From Gigaspora margarita (taxonomy: Eukaryota; Glomeromycota; Glomeromycetes; Diversisporales; Gigasporaceae), in the NCBI GenBank assembly GCA_009809945.1, contig WTPW01000190.1, positions 456,952-520,951 of the forward strand: 64,000 nt of DNA, read 5' to 3'. Under the pieces are notes generated by a model. The model ran no database searches. It had not been told where the DNA came from and saw only the letters and a list, made by a program, of their open reading frames with translations. The position numbers were made by a program, and so were the translations under genes. Each line of letters starts with the position of its first letter. Within the stretch, counting starts at the first letter, position 1. Shown here one piece after another: positions 1-11,263 of this stretch.

Positions 1-303
1 GGGGGGGGGGGGGTACCGATCAAAGGGGGTACCTTCCACGGTACCTATTATAACCAACTCATACGGGTCACCCATGTGGGTATCCTGCAGGTTGACCCAC
101 AGGTGACCCGCAGGTTGACGAACAGGTGACCCGCGGGTTGACCAACGGGTGACCCGTGGGTTGACCAACGGGTGACCCGCGGGTTGACCCACGGGTGACC
201 CGCGGGTCACCCGCGGGTTGGCCACCCGGGTGCCATAATTCAACCCGGGTCACCCGCCCACCCGCGGGTGACCCGGGTGAGACTTACCCGGGTCAGAACA
301 CTA
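1..303. mobile_element. Right end of a hAT-type DNA transposon, cut by the window edge
   Basis: A GC-rich island in otherwise AT-rich DNA. Read on the minus strand from 303 it starts TAGTGTTCTGACCCGGG, which resembles the TAGTG ends of the hAT elements found elsewhere in this window. The interior is packed with ACCCG/CGGGT motifs in both orientations, as in the subterminal regions of the other elements. The left end is not in the window, so no target duplication can be checked; the expected right copy would be 304-311. The first 13 bases are all G and may be a contig edge artefact. Confidence 0.5.
84..206. repeat. 23-bp GC-rich tandem repeat, five units
   Basis: GTTGAC recurs at 91, 114, 137, 160 and 183, an exact 23-bp spacing. 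Each unit pairs GGTTGACC with GGTGACCCG. It lies inside the subterminal region of the truncated hAT end and probably arose by expansion of its subterminal motif. Confidence 0.85.
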
Positions 304-409
304 ATTCCACCAAAGATTTAGATGATTAATTTCTACATTTTCCATTGTTCGTAAATTTTTGGGCGGAATTAGCATAGTTATATACAAAATGTGATCAGTG
401 TGCTAAAAC

Positions 410-1428
410 TAGTGATGCAATACGGCTCTGCAAAGCCGTGAGCCGGTAGGCTTAATTGAGCTATTTAACGGCTCGGCTAACTAACGGTTCAGCTTGTGTT
501 GCGTGGAGCCGGTTTAGAGTCGTGAACCAATTACATGATTACTATAACAGATAATATGCCGTAACTATAACTAATTAATATTATGAGCTTTCGTATGGAT
601 AATAAACTTTCATATTTATAACAAATAAACTATAACAAAATGTTGTAATATTTCGTAAACTATTTAAAATAAGTACATTCTCGTCTAAGTAGACTTAACG
701 TCCTTCATGTATTAATTCTCAAAAACCCACCAGATTCTTTGCTGCGTATACACTTTTCTGAAAAAACGCGTATTAGCTCTGATTTGTACTTACTCATGAT
801 TGGAACACGGCATTAAGTTATTTATTTTTTTAAAAAAATTTAACTTTTTTATTTTATTTTTTTAAAAATCTGATTTTTTTAAAAAAATTTGACTTTTTTA
901 TTTTATTTTTTTAAAAATCTGATTATTTTATTTTATTTTTTTAAAAATCTGATTTTTTTTTATGTCATTTTTTTAAAAATCTGATTTTTTTTATTTTTAT
1001 TTTTTTTAAAAATCTGATTTTTTTATATTTTATTTATTTTAAAAATCTGATTTTTTTTATTTTATTTTTTAAAAATCTGATTTTTTTTATTTTTTTTTTA
1101 AAAATCTGATTTTTTTTAAGAAATACATTTTTTTCAAAAGATTTTTTTAAAAAAAAAATGGGTTTTAAAGTTTTTTAAAAATAATATGTTTTTATACTAT
1201 GGCTGTTTTGCACATTGCAAATTATTAATTACTGAAATATATTTACATATATTAACGCTAAATTTAATTGAAAATAGTTTTCCATAACAATAACTATACA
1301 ATTTAGAGCCGGCGGTTCTTGAACGCTAGCTAAAAAATGGTTCAGATAAAAAATTGCTCAGCTAAAATACGGGTCGGTTTTATTAAAGCCAGCTGTTAGC
1401 CGAGCAGAGCTAGTAATTGGCATCACTA
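410..1428. mobile_element. Non-autonomous hAT-type transposon (1.0 kb)
   Basis: The ends are inverted: TAGTGATGCAAT on the left and, on the complement of the right, TAGTGATGCCAAT. They are flanked by an 8-bp duplication, GCTAAAAC (402-409) and GCTAAACT (1429-1436), one mismatch. The first ~130 and last ~130 bp carry many AGCCG/CGGCT motifs. No coding sequence is visible; the middle is a T-rich tandem repeat. Intact copies of the host repeat at 8030 and 9270 show the empty site. Confidence 0.85.
820..1190. repeat. T-rich minisatellite with AAAAATCTGA word
   Basis: About ten units of roughly 25-40 bp, each with AAAAATCTGATTTTTTT followed by TATTTTATTTT. It forms the core of the 410-1428 hAT element. 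Similar T-tract repeats with other spacer words occur at 31000-31130 and 60560-60665. Confidence 0.8.
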
Positions 1429-1732
1429 GCTAAACTAATATAGCAATATGCGTACTTACGTGCGCAATCGAGTTATTATGCCTTAATGCTTGGTTATACA
1501 ACCCGTGATCAAAATGTTAAGACTAATGATGAGCAATTTATGATCAAGAATGTCATCACAATTCAAATTCATTATTAATTGTTTATTCGACAGTACCAAA
1601 TCAACTTTACCCATTGTAACAAAATTTTTTACGGTAAATCATGAATCAAGATAGGTAACAGCAGTATGAAAGATCAGAATTGTATAGTACCAATATGTGT
1701 ATTTTACACCCATTTAGTTATCTTTATATCGA

Positions 1733-1838
1733 AATTATAGCAGATGATTATGGTATAGATGAGCAGATCAGTATAGTACAAGCGGATTTTTAAAACCTGT
1801 ACCATACTGATCAGCTATAATTCTACCATAATGGTAAA
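1733..1838. repeat. Small foldback repeat
   Basis: Inverted words GATCAGTATAGTAC and GTACCATACTGATC surround a short loop, and the similarity extends outward (AATTATAGC against GCTATAATT, then ATTATGGTA against TACCATAAT). Related ACCATACTGAT words recur near 3640 and 3720, so this is probably a small MITE family. No clear target duplication. Confidence 0.4.
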
Positions 1839-2189
1839 TTTTTTACTACTGTATGAAATTTGAGTGACACCTATATATGATCGACTTTTTTTTCATAGTA
1901 AATTGCAACGGTTGGTCTTATACAAGCGGCATTTTCAGGGGTTTCCTAAAAGGAAACAACTTCACGAGACAAGGTATGACAGTTCGGCTACACACGTATT
2001 TTCTTGTTTTTAAAATTTTAAAACAGAGTAAGTAATAAAGCTGAAAAGAATCACGCCTTTAAAAACGGCGTATCGTTTCAATTTTGCTTATGTAGTATTT
2101 ACTTTCTATTTTGTTTTAAAAGCTTTCGTTAGAGTATAACCTACTGAACTCCTATTCAAACTGTATAAAACACTGCAAGCTAGAAATTT

Positions 2190-2288
2190 CTAGGATGGCA
2201 TGCCACAATGTCCAATTGATTTTAATTTTTTTTGGACATATGTCCAAAAAAATTGAAATCAATTGGAAATTGTGACATGCCATCCCTG
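2190..2288. mobile_element. 99-bp near-perfect hairpin MITE, hAT type
   Basis: Ends read CTAGGATGGCATG and, complemented, CAGGGATGGCATG. The arms pair along almost the whole element with centre GGACATATGTCC. An exact 8-bp duplication AGAAATTT flanks it (2182-2189 and 2289-2296). Too short to encode anything; it must have been moved by a transposase encoded elsewhere. Confidence 0.85.
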
Positions 2289-2296
2289 AGAAATTT

Positions 2297-3276
2297 ATAT
2301 GTGTAAAGGAGTTTCAAGCAGATGGTTAAAAATTATTTAACAAAGATTATTGAGAATTCAAGTTAACTATAACAATATAGTGCAACAATTATTTAGAATA
2401 AGCAACACTTTTTAGTTATCAATGAAAAAGTAGTTTTTTTGAATAAACAAAGACATTATATTATTTTTTATAATAAAATAAAATTTTTAATAAAAACTAA
2501 ATTCAAAAGGCTTAAGTACATCAATTTTACATATTTCTCAACTAAAATAATATAGACAAAACACAATAAACATTAATATTAATAACTTATCATTATAAAC
2601 AAATAATTTTAATTAATTGTAATGAAACCAATTACCAACAAAGAACTACATAAAATTATTCAAATAAAAAATAATAATCAAAAATACCTACAACTTTAAA
2701 TATACCAATTAATGAACAATCTGACACCAAAAACAAATAGACTGTGACATAAATAAATGAACCTAAATAGAAGATAACACAATAGTAAGTATTTATGGAC
2801 TTGATAGCTTAATATGATACAGCCAATAAATTTTGAAATGGCTTAAAGAAAACTTTGCAGTGAGCTAAAGTAAAAATATTCAGCTATAAGTGATTTACTT
2901 ACTAAAAAAATATGGTTTCTCAATTTTTCCCATTACTATAATGCACCAACTATTTGCAGATGCATTTTGAAGAAAGTTCTCACTCTGTAGCACCTAATAG
3001 AAGACTTTTTACATTGAGAGTTCATGAGCATGAAAAGAATTATATAAAAATAGATAAAATAATTGCCCATCTTCAGAGATATGTGTTGTTATAACAAGAA
3101 GTTAGTTTTTATATTCTTTATACTATTGAATTAGTAAGAACTTTGGCAACAACTTTTTTTTAAAAAAGATTGTATTTAGATAAAGATTTAGTAAGAAATC
3201 TCAAAAATTTAAGTTTGTCAATTTGTGTAATTTATAAAGACAATATGATAAAATTTTAGATATGACAAATTGTATA
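2297..3276. other. AT-rich intergenic DNA, nothing recognised
   Basis: No open frame of useful length, no clear inverted or tandem repeat, no RNA gene. Composition matches the genomic background. Confidence 0.6.
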
Positions 3277-3284
3277 ACTGCTAG

Positions 3285-3582
3285 AGGACCCCGGACATCT
3301 AGTATAGAGGTCATACTTGAAATTTTTCAGCAAAAACACCTAAAATTTGAGAAGCAAAAAAACAGTTTTTGGCAATTATCTTGGCATCCAGTTGTCCAAT
3401 TTGAATGAATGTTTTTTTAAAATAAAGCTCTTAGTGAGATGTATCTAACAAAATAAAGTTTATTCAATTCTAATTGCTGGATTAGAAGTTATTAAAGTAA
3501 ATAGATTTTGTCATTTTTAGCAAATTAGGTCAAAATTGGCCAAAATCCAGTTATGATCTATATGAGAGATGTCTGGGATCCT
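3285..3582. mobile_element. 298-bp inverted-repeat MITE
   Basis: Left end AGGACCCCGGACATCT pairs with the complement of the right end (AGGATCCCAGACATCT), and pairing continues into GAGGTCAT against ATGATCTATATGAG. The flanks are ACTGCTAG (3277-3284) and ATTGCTAG (3583-3590), an 8-bp duplication with one mismatch. The terminal AGG is not a standard hAT start, so superfamily is uncertain. Confidence 0.65.
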
Positions 3583-3882
3583 ATTGCTAGTATATAATAT
3601 TGGTATGGTGTTCTTCATATACTGATCTTCTCACTTTACCATACTGATTTGTGAAAATACTAACAAGTATGTACTATGATATAAATTCCTAATACCATAC
3701 AATTCTGGTCATTTGTACTATACTGATTACTAATATTGAGTATTATAACATTAAGTATTGTACTAAAATTTTTTATAGTAAACCACCACAATAGTTTGTA
3801 AGTTTTGTGACAAAATTTTTTACAGTAAATTGAGATAGAAATCCCATCTGTTAATTTCAATACAAACTAAATGCAAAACTAT

Positions 3883-4549
3883 TGTTGACCTATGAAAATA
3901 CATAAAAACGGGCAAAACTCTTGATCCAGTGGGCAGAATTCGATGAAACAACCACCATTCGACTCAGCTTATCAAGACGGTTCGAATGAGCTATAGATCA
4001 ACCCTGTATGACCACTGGTTGCCAAGGTCAGAACCAATGAACAATCAAGTATAGGATCTACAATTTGATTGGCTAGGCGATCTACTGCGCGCCAAAGTGC
4101 ATATATGGCATTTATAAAACATGTCATATTTATAGCATATATACTCTATATTTTATTTATAACACATATGTCATTTATTTCATATATTACATTTATACTA
4201 TTTATACTATATATTTTATTAGTAGTAGATATAGCATTTATTGCACATGTAATAGATATAGCCCGTTACATTTGTGAAAAACAAAAATGTATAAAAGCAG
4301 CTGATGTGGACCCCAAGTTCAACATCGAGTCTTCATACTCTTTCAATAAATAAAACATTTATTTACTACACAAATTAAACAGTTACTAGTATCTTCATAT
4401 ACTTTTAATTGTTGCCTCTTTCATAATTGCAAATTACCATAAATCTTCTTTGTTAAGTTTTCTTGAAAAACACCTTTTGACTTAGTTAAATCACAGTAAC
4501 CAGTGAGGTTACACAAAGTGATCACTGTCCAAGGTCGCTCTAGTTACCT
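3883..4549 (+). mobile_element. Probable solo LTR
   Basis: The segment begins TGTTGACC and is flanked by ACTAT at both sides (3878-3882 and 4550-4554), a 5-bp duplication. Inside are a TATAAAAG box at about 4290 and an AATAAA signal at about 4346, spaced like the U3/R layout of a retrotransposon LTR. The right end (GTTACCT) is not the canonical CA, so the boundary may be off. No internal gag/pol region is nearby. A 94-aa frame at 4069-4353 is low-complexity and overlaps the promoter-like part; I do not call it a gene. Confidence 0.4.
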
Positions 4550-4726
4550 ACTATCTTAAAAGAAGTAGATATAGGATAACACTATACTGCATTTGGGTAT
4601 TTAATACACTTTAAAATCAAATATATGTGGTATTATATAAAATTCTAAAAGACAGATATTAAATAATTTTTTCTAATTAAGGGGAGGGCCATTTATCAGC
4701 TGATTAGGGTTTCACTAAGTTGCGAC

Positions 4727-4836
4727 TATAGATGCTGGTGACATTAATTTCACCAATATTACCAATTCACCACCAATTTCACCAATAGTGGTAAAATAAT
4801 TTCACTACATTTCACCACATTTCACTAGCATCTATA
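4727..4836. mobile_element. 110-bp hAT-type MITE rich in TTTCACCA
   Basis: Ends TATAGATGCTGGTGA and, complemented, TATAGATGCTAGTGA. Flanks GTTGCGAC (4719-4726) and GTTGTGAC (4837-4844), 8 bp with one mismatch. The interior repeats TTTCACCA/TTTCACTA about seven times, the family's subterminal motif filling the whole element. Confidence 0.8.
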
Positions 4837-5034
4837 GTTGTGACCCCCACCCATCTAATAATTTTTCAAGAATTTGATTAGTTAAAATTTTATAATATAT
4901 ACATATATAAAAATATTTAATATTGAATAACTTTTGATCTACTGGTCCAATTTAGATAATTTAACTACCAAAATGCTTGTCTCAATGTGATAATTCTAAA
5001 CATCTCATGTAACTGTCGAGTATAGATGTCTGGT

Positions 5035-5345
5035 ACTATATAAAAATTTGTTAAGTAACAAAATAAGTAAAATGTTAAAATTAAATAAAAGCTATAATTA
5101 TAGTTAGTATTAAATTAGAAGTAAAATTATGAGAGAAGCATTTTCTTTCCTTAAAATTTTATATTTTATAATATATAAAGTTATATAATTATATATTTAT
5201 AGTTTATATAAAAATTTATTTAAATTTATAATATAAAAATTTATTTAAATTTTATAATATATAAAGGTTATATAATTATATATTTATATAATTATTAATA
5301 TTATTCATCTGATATATCACATGTAAATTTTTTACATATAAAATT
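5035..5345. repeat. Fragment of AT-rich interspersed repeat R1
   Basis: Matches the downstream part of the large repeat found beside each protease gene. Shared words are TTAAGTAACAAAATAAGTAA, GTTATAATT-like spacing, GAAGCATTT and TCTTTCCTTAAAAT, then ~65-bp AT repeats of TTATAATATATAAAG. There is no protease nearby, so R1 is an independent dispersed repeat. Confidence 0.65.
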
Positions 5346-5551
5346 TTAATAAAATATATATAAAATTACTATAAACTTTGAAGCAATAATTTTTCTCAAT
5401 CTACATATAAACTGAAAATTAAATTTTGCAATTATATAGTGCATAAGAAATAGAATAAAATAAACCTTACTTGCCAAGATATAGTTCTGTCTTTTGTGCA
5501 AATTGAAAACATAACTTTGCCAAAAACAAATATTTCCAATTTTAATATATA

Positions 5552-6105
5552 AAAACATGCTCTGAACAACTTTACTTGGAGACAGAAGTAGGTTTCCTTG
5601 TAAGAAAAAAGGGTTATCTATGTGTTAAAGTTAAAATTTTTAGCTTGTCAATATAAACTTTTTTTTATTAGAGTAACCTACTTTTGGCTCTTAAACAAAG
5701 TTGTTCAGCATATAATTTCATTACAACCAAGATTAAAACATGCTTCCCGAGCCTTTTACTAAGTGAAAACTGGTATTTAAGTTAGGAATTTTTTTTAAAA
5801 AAAAATTTTCCAACTTTAACAGTATATTAATACTATTTTTTATACACTATTTTTAATACAGTACTTTAACACTATTTTTCATATAGTTAAAGGTTCAAGA
5901 AGCACATTTTGGCTTTGATAACAAGTAAAATTATATGCTAAACAACTTTGCTTAAGAGTTCAAAGTAGGTTAATCTAATAAAAAAAAGTTTTATATTGGT
6001 GAGATAAAAATTCTAACCTTAGTACATAGATAACCTTTTTTTACAAGGTATTCTACTTCTATTTTTTAAGTAAAGTTGTTCAGTGCATGTTTTTACATAT
6101 ACTTA
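5552..6105. repeat. Foldback element with two-tier palindromes
   Basis: The left arm (5552 to about 5800) and the complement of the right arm (about 5880-6105) agree over some 200 bp, including AACATGCTCTGAACAACTTT and GGGTTATCTATGTG. Each arm is itself palindromic: GAACAACTTTACTT...AGAAGTAGG pairs with CCTACTT...AAAGTTGTTC. A single related arm lies at 37905-38060. No gene inside. Confidence 0.8.
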
Positions 6106-6835
6106 TCATCTTAAAATTAGAAAATATTTATTTTAGACAAAGTTGCATTTTTGATTTGTGCAAAAATAGTAGAACTGTAATTTGGAAGCAAAGGTTTTTT
6201 TATACTGTATTACACTAAGCAAAAAACCCCTTTCTGAGTACCTTTAGACAAAAGATCTGGGTATTTTACATAGCATATTTTTTACCAAGTATAATACCTG
6301 GATATTTTGCAATTATTTATATAGGAAGTTGTAAAAAAAACCCTGAGTATATTATATTTATCACTATTGTAGTACTATTGTAGCATCAAGCAAGTTCCTT
6401 AATGAAATTTGCTAGTAATTAAATTATTGACCAATTATTTTGATTAATTGAATTTAATTGAAATGATCTTTATAATAATTTTGCCAGAAATTCATAGTAC
6501 AAAATGTATAGTATTCTATAAAAAAAAAGATAGTTATTAGCTGCTAAATTTAGATTTTTTGATCAAAATTATTAAACACAATCCATTTTTCAACCAATTA
6601 GATCATTTTATTAACTATAGACAGAGGTGCTTGAGAACAACTTTAACCTATATATTTAATTATCATAAAAACCAAAATATTTTTAACAATCATTTGTACC
6701 TGCAATTTATTATCTATTTAAACCTTCTAATTCAGAGTTTGTTCATCTAAACGTTTTTGATTGGTTGATATCCAAAAAATGACCTGAACATAGGAAAACT
6801 ATTGAGTATTATTATCTCATTTATTATTATAAGAT
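6106..6835. other. AT-rich intergenic DNA
   Basis: Short frames only (for example 63 aa at 6559-6750, low complexity). Words such as CTGGGTATTTTACA at about 6260 resemble motifs near 14300, 59500 and 63510, hinting at a diverged inverted-repeat family that I cannot delimit. Confidence 0.5.
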
Positions 6836-7060
6836 GCCATGAACGAAGTCATGGGGCATCCATTGTCACGATACCAGATCTCAGACTAAGGTAATAGTGA
6901 CAGATATCATGGGTATAGGAATGCGTAAGGATGATGTATTAAGTGAGGATGTTGTGAGTAAGTAAGTATGAGGTCATGAGAATTGGCTATTTAAGAGGAG
7001 AAGAGTAGAAAATTGTTCCCCCTCTTTTGTCTTTGCTGCTAGCTCAACATAAGTCTAGCT
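6836..7060 (+). promoter_or_regulatory. Promoter-like leader, possibly an LTR
   Basis: The stretch starts TGCCATGAACGAAG, contains a hairpin (GATGCC...GGCATC), and has a TATA-like CTATTTAAGAGG at about 6988 followed by a pyrimidine-rich CCCCCTCTTTTG. It precedes the coding remnant at 7100-7840. An LTR is one reading; a cellular promoter is another. No partner repeat is visible. Confidence 0.25.
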
Positions 7061-7099
7061 TCACCATTGATGCCACATGGTCAAATACAAAATGAAGAC

Positions 7100-7840
7100 A
7101 GAAGTGAGAATGATAGTATTAGTAGAAGATGAGATTGATGTCTGTGGGGTATTGCTAGCTGTGTTGATCCAGAGAATAATCTAGAGAATGATTCAGAAAA
7201 ATGGCATCAGGGTTAAAGAATACACTGGACCATTTTTAAATGGCAATGTTGAAGTCGAGTCGCTAAGTGGTAAAGGTTAGTTGGAGGTAGGAGCTAACAG
7301 AGATTTGGTTGAGATATTAGTAGAGAGAGTGGTTAGTGAAATAGAGAAAAAAGGTAGAGTGGTGAATAGTGTCGAAAGAGAAATGTGTAGAAAGGGGAAG
7401 CAGTATTGGTTTAGAGGGTATTGCAGACAAAGGTGGTTTTGAACAGAGGGCAATAGCTAGTGAGAAAAATGCTAGAATACAAGAATGGGTAATACCAGAT
7501 TTGCAGTTTCTGGTGTTGGAAAGGTCTTTAGAAAGAGCAATACAACTAACAGTAGAAAAGGCTGTAGCAAAAATTAAAAGGAAGGTTTAGCCGATATATA
7601 ATGGTGAAAATTGTTGATATTGTCCTGAAGTAAAGTTGAAATAAAGCATGAAATGTGGCAGCTACCAGGGCATTTTTACTGAGATTTGCAGATAGAGAAA
7701 GTTGGGATATGGCTGCAGAAATAGAAGACTTTTCAGATAAGAACCCAATGGATGCTTTTTTTAAAGAAAAGCTAGTGAGTGCAATAACAAATGCAAGTGC
7801 AAATGTAAAACAAGAACAAGTGCTCTGCAATGGATAAAAA
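7100..7840 (+). pseudogene. Unrecognised coding remnant
   Basis: This stretch is less AT-rich and purine-rich on the plus strand, and its conceptual translation looks like protein although stops and frame changes interrupt it. Pieces include VKEYTGPFLNGNVEVESLSG, a charged stretch with LVEILVERVVSEIEKKGRVV, a 73-aa frame at 7369-7590 (QEWVIPDLQFLVLERSLERA) and a 60-aa frame at 7655-7837 (ADRESWDMAAEIEDFSDKNP). I do not recognise the family. A gag-like protein of a retroelement, using the leader just upstream, is possible but unsupported by motif. No zinc knuckle, protease or polymerase motif was seen. It ends at the border of the 445-bp repeat array. Confidence 0.4.
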
Positions 7841-7929
7841 AAACATGATATTAATAAAAAATATTGTATATATTAGCAAATACTAAGAAAAAATTTCATT
7901 TCACTAAAGATGAATTTCTAGAGTCTTTT

Positions 7930-10040
7930 GTAAAATTTTGGTCAGAATTTTTCCTGTCTGGATTATCTGATAATTACAAATTTTTTTGCTGATTCTTATA
8001 GTTTGTAGTTTGATGTTGATCTACCAACCAATAGAATCATAGTATATCTAAAATGTGATCAGTGTGTTAAAACAATGTAACAATATAATCAAATTATTGT
8101 GCTTTAATGCTTTTTATTGGTTATACAACCCAAGTTTTGACCAAGAATAATATCACAATTAATGATTATTAAGTACCAAATTAACTTTAATCACATACAA
8201 TACTGAAACAAAATTCTTTATAGTATCACAATAAATTTTGTCACCTGACAAATTTAGCTGACTCAACTGACGTACGATGCAATTTCCAACCAATTACGAA
8301 TTAATACAGAAATGTATTACTGTATGTTTCTGAAAATAAGCTACCCTTTTTGGCCAAAAAGTTATACAAAAAAACATGGGGGTAGCTTATTTTCAGATTG
8401 TTAAATTTTTTGAAAAATTGAAAAATGTACTAATAAAAAGTTGTCTAAATGCTATGTAATTTTTACAGTAGGTATATATCGTTATTTCGAACAACTTTAC
8501 TTAATCATACATTGAAGTTTACTTAGTAAAAAAAAGTTTTATATATAGCAACTGTTAATGATTTCTTTAAAAATTTTTCTGAAAATCTGGGGGTAGCTTC
8601 TTTTGGAGATAGCTTATTTTCAGAAACATACAATATTAATAAGTTCTGATGACTTTATTATTACTATACTTCCATTATTGTCTCATGATAATAAAGTATT
8701 ACTATATCATCACTATCAAATTATTACACATTTTCAGGTTGTAAATTTTTGGTCAGAATGTTTGCCGCCTGGATTATCTAATAATTGCTTATATTGATCT
8801 GCCACCCAATAGAATCATAGTTATATCCAAAATGTGATCAATGCACTAAAACTAATATATATATGATCAGTTATTATGCTTTAATGCTTTTGATTAGTTA
8901 TATAACCCAAATTATGTTATTGTGATTCAAATTTTCATTAGCAATTGTTGATCATAATAGTACCAAATCAGCCTTAACCGCATACAGTTATTTATTGATT
9001 TTGTAATAAAATTCTTTGGGTAATTTTATTACCTGACCAAATTAGCCAATTCAATTGCTATACGATGCAATTTCTGACCAATTACTACATTTATACTAAA
9101 TGTAAATTAATAAGCCCTAATGACTTTATTATTATTCTAATGTTATACACATATTCAGATCAAAATTTTTTGCCATCTGGGTTATCTGATAATTACTAAT
9201 TTTTTTGGCGATTCTTATAGTTCATAGTTTTTATGTCAATCTACTAACCAATAGAATCATAGTTATATCCAAGTGCTAAAACTAATGTAGCATAAGATAA
9301 AGTTATTAAAATCAAGTTATTATACCTTTAACACTTTTAATAGGTTATACAACCCAAGTAATGATCAAGAATACCATCACAATTCAAATTCATTAGCAAT
9401 TGTTAATTATAATAGTACCAAATCACCAACTACATACAATATTGTGTATCGATTTTGTAACAAAATTCTTATAGTATCACAGAAAATTTTGTCACCTGAC
9501 AAAATTAAGCACCTGTACAATGCAATTTCTGACTGATTACTACATTTCTACAAAAATGTAAATTAATAAGCCCTGATAACTTTATGATTACTGTATTTCT
9601 TCCAATGTTACCCCATAATTAGTAAAGTATTTCTATATTGAATTATTACACATTTTCAGGTTGTAAATTTTTGGTCAGAATTTTTGCCATCTGGATTATC
9701 TGAAAATTACTAATTTTTCAATGATTCTTATATTTATTGTTTATGTTGATCTGCCAACCAATAAAATCAAGGGTATGTCCAAAATATAATCAATGTATTA
9801 AAACTTATGTAGCAATATTTTTAAGTTATTATGCTTTAATGTTTTTAATTGTTTATAATTATTTTACAACCCAATTTATAATCAAAAATGTATCACAATT
9901 CAAATTAATTACAATTATCAATCATGATAGTACCAAATCAACCTTAACTACATACAGTATTGTATATCTATTTTGTAACAAACTTCTTTATAGTACTGTG
10001 GAAAATTTTGTCAAATAACAAAATTAGCCAATTAACATTT
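7930..10040. repeat. Diverged tandem repeat, unit about 445 bp, four to five copies
   Basis: The word ATAGAATCAT or its variant recurs at 8031, 8809, 9251 and 9771. The first interval is long because a 314-bp MITE (8320-8633) sits in it; the others are 442 and 520. Each unit carries, in order, TAATAAGCCCTGAT..., TTTTCAGGTTGTAAATTTTT, GGATTATCTGATAATTAC, AAATGTGATCA, GCTTTAATG, TTATACAACCC and TTTTGTAACAAAATTCTT. One more copy lies at 304-1645. No coding potential. Confidence 0.8.
8320..8633. mobile_element. Mariner-type MITE with TGAAAATAAGC ends (314 bp)
   Basis: Left end CTGTATGTTTCTGAAAATAA; right end complemented TTGTATGTTTCTGAAAATAA. TA on both sides (8318-8319 and 8634-8635). An internal inverted copy of GTAGCTTATTTTCAG lies near each end. 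It interrupts a unit of the 445-bp array. A sister copy is at 28230-28548. Confidence 0.85.
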
Positions 10041-10690
10041 TTGCAGAAATGTAAATTAGTAAAGCCTGATAACTTTACACATTTTCAAATATATTCCTCC
10101 ATAGTAAATTCCCATTACTATTCTTTGTAAATAATCATATATCTTACCATTCTTGGTAATTAGAGTATTGTATATAAAGCCACATGAAGTTAATTTTCCA
10201 TCTTGCACAACCTGATATTTCAAAATTCCAGTTAGCAAGTTGGATTTTTTGTTTTTATAGTTCATGTTCATATCTAAGATCACGCAAAGCTAACTCTTTA
10301 GTTTGCATAACATGGAATTAGAAATTTTGTTTTTTTATTAGACCTATCAGATAATTACAGAAAATTAAGGTCAACAGGTGGCACCAGGAAAAAAAAATAA
10401 ATAGCAAAAACAGAATTATTGACACAATAGGAATTTAAAAAATTTTTTTAGGGGAATTGGGTCAGCAGGTTATGTGAAATGAAAAATTAACTTTGTGTGA
10501 CCTAAAGGTTCACTACATGTAATGAAAAAAAGAATCTTTTAGAAAATATTTGAAAATCACACATAATGAATAATTATCATAGCTTAAAGCTAAATTGATA
10601 GTAAGGTTCATAAAGTCTCTTCTGAGCTGTGACAAACAGCAAATTATAATTAACCAAATGCTGAGCATTATTACATCATTATCAACATAT
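10041..10690. other. AT-rich spacer with one short frame
   Basis: A 75-aa minus-strand frame (10056-10283) has reasonable amino-acid composition (LTGILKYQVVQDGKLTSCGF) but no recognised family, no upstream context and no conservation I can test. It could be a gene fragment. Nothing else is visible. Confidence 0.3.
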
Positions 10691-11222
10691 GTATGTATGT
10701 CAATTCAGCAATAGTCAGTAAGTTTTGTAACAAAATTCTTACATTAAATCAGATAGACAACAATTGCCAATTTCAATACATTTTTATCATAATAGCTAAA
10801 GTTATACAAAGTTGGCTTTTCATTTTACATTATATGGATTATGAAAATTCTAATGCAAACTTAACCATATACTGTAGCACCTCTTTGATTATATTACGAA
10901 TACTTATTCATAGTAGAATTGATTTTATCAAAAATTTGCTTACACCATGATCTACCAATTAAAATAATAGTAATAAATTTTTTAATTACATACTATGACT
11001 ATTAAAACTTAAAGTAAATTCTGTTTACAGTAGAAAACAAGATAATTCCAATACTAACTTAACTATTAATATATTACATTAGCCAATAAATTCTGTTATA
11101 GGATTTTACTGCAAACTATAATTTTAATATAAACAACTCAACCTTAACTATATATTGGATCTTCAGAATAATAAGTACATTCTGTAACTATTTTTTTACA
11201 TAGAAATCATGGTACTAATATT

Positions 11223-11227
<5 letters not shown>

Positions 11228-11263
<36 letters not shown>

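Larger units (their letters stand above)
304..1645. repeat. Interspersed repeat copy split by a hAT insertion
   Basis: The two outer pieces (about 330-409 and 1437-1645) together match one unit of the tandem repeat at 7930-10040. Shared words run in the same order: AAATGTGATCAGTG, GTGCTAAAACT, then TAGCAATAT, TTATGC-TTAATGC, GGTTATACAACCC and AACAAAATT. The 410-1428 element sits exactly in the GCTAAAACT word, so the repeat unit is older than the insertion. Confidence 0.65.

Noticed and set aside
84..206. CRISPR-like regular spacing
   Set aside because: Units are contiguous 23-bp repeats with no unique spacers, in a eukaryotic transposon end.
4069..4353. 94-aa hydrophobic frame
   Set aside because: Made of repeated TATAGCATTTAT-like words, low complexity, and lies in the probable solo LTR promoter region.
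7546..7830. 94-aa minus-strand frame
   Set aside because: Antisense to the plus-strand coding remnant, which has the better protein-like composition.
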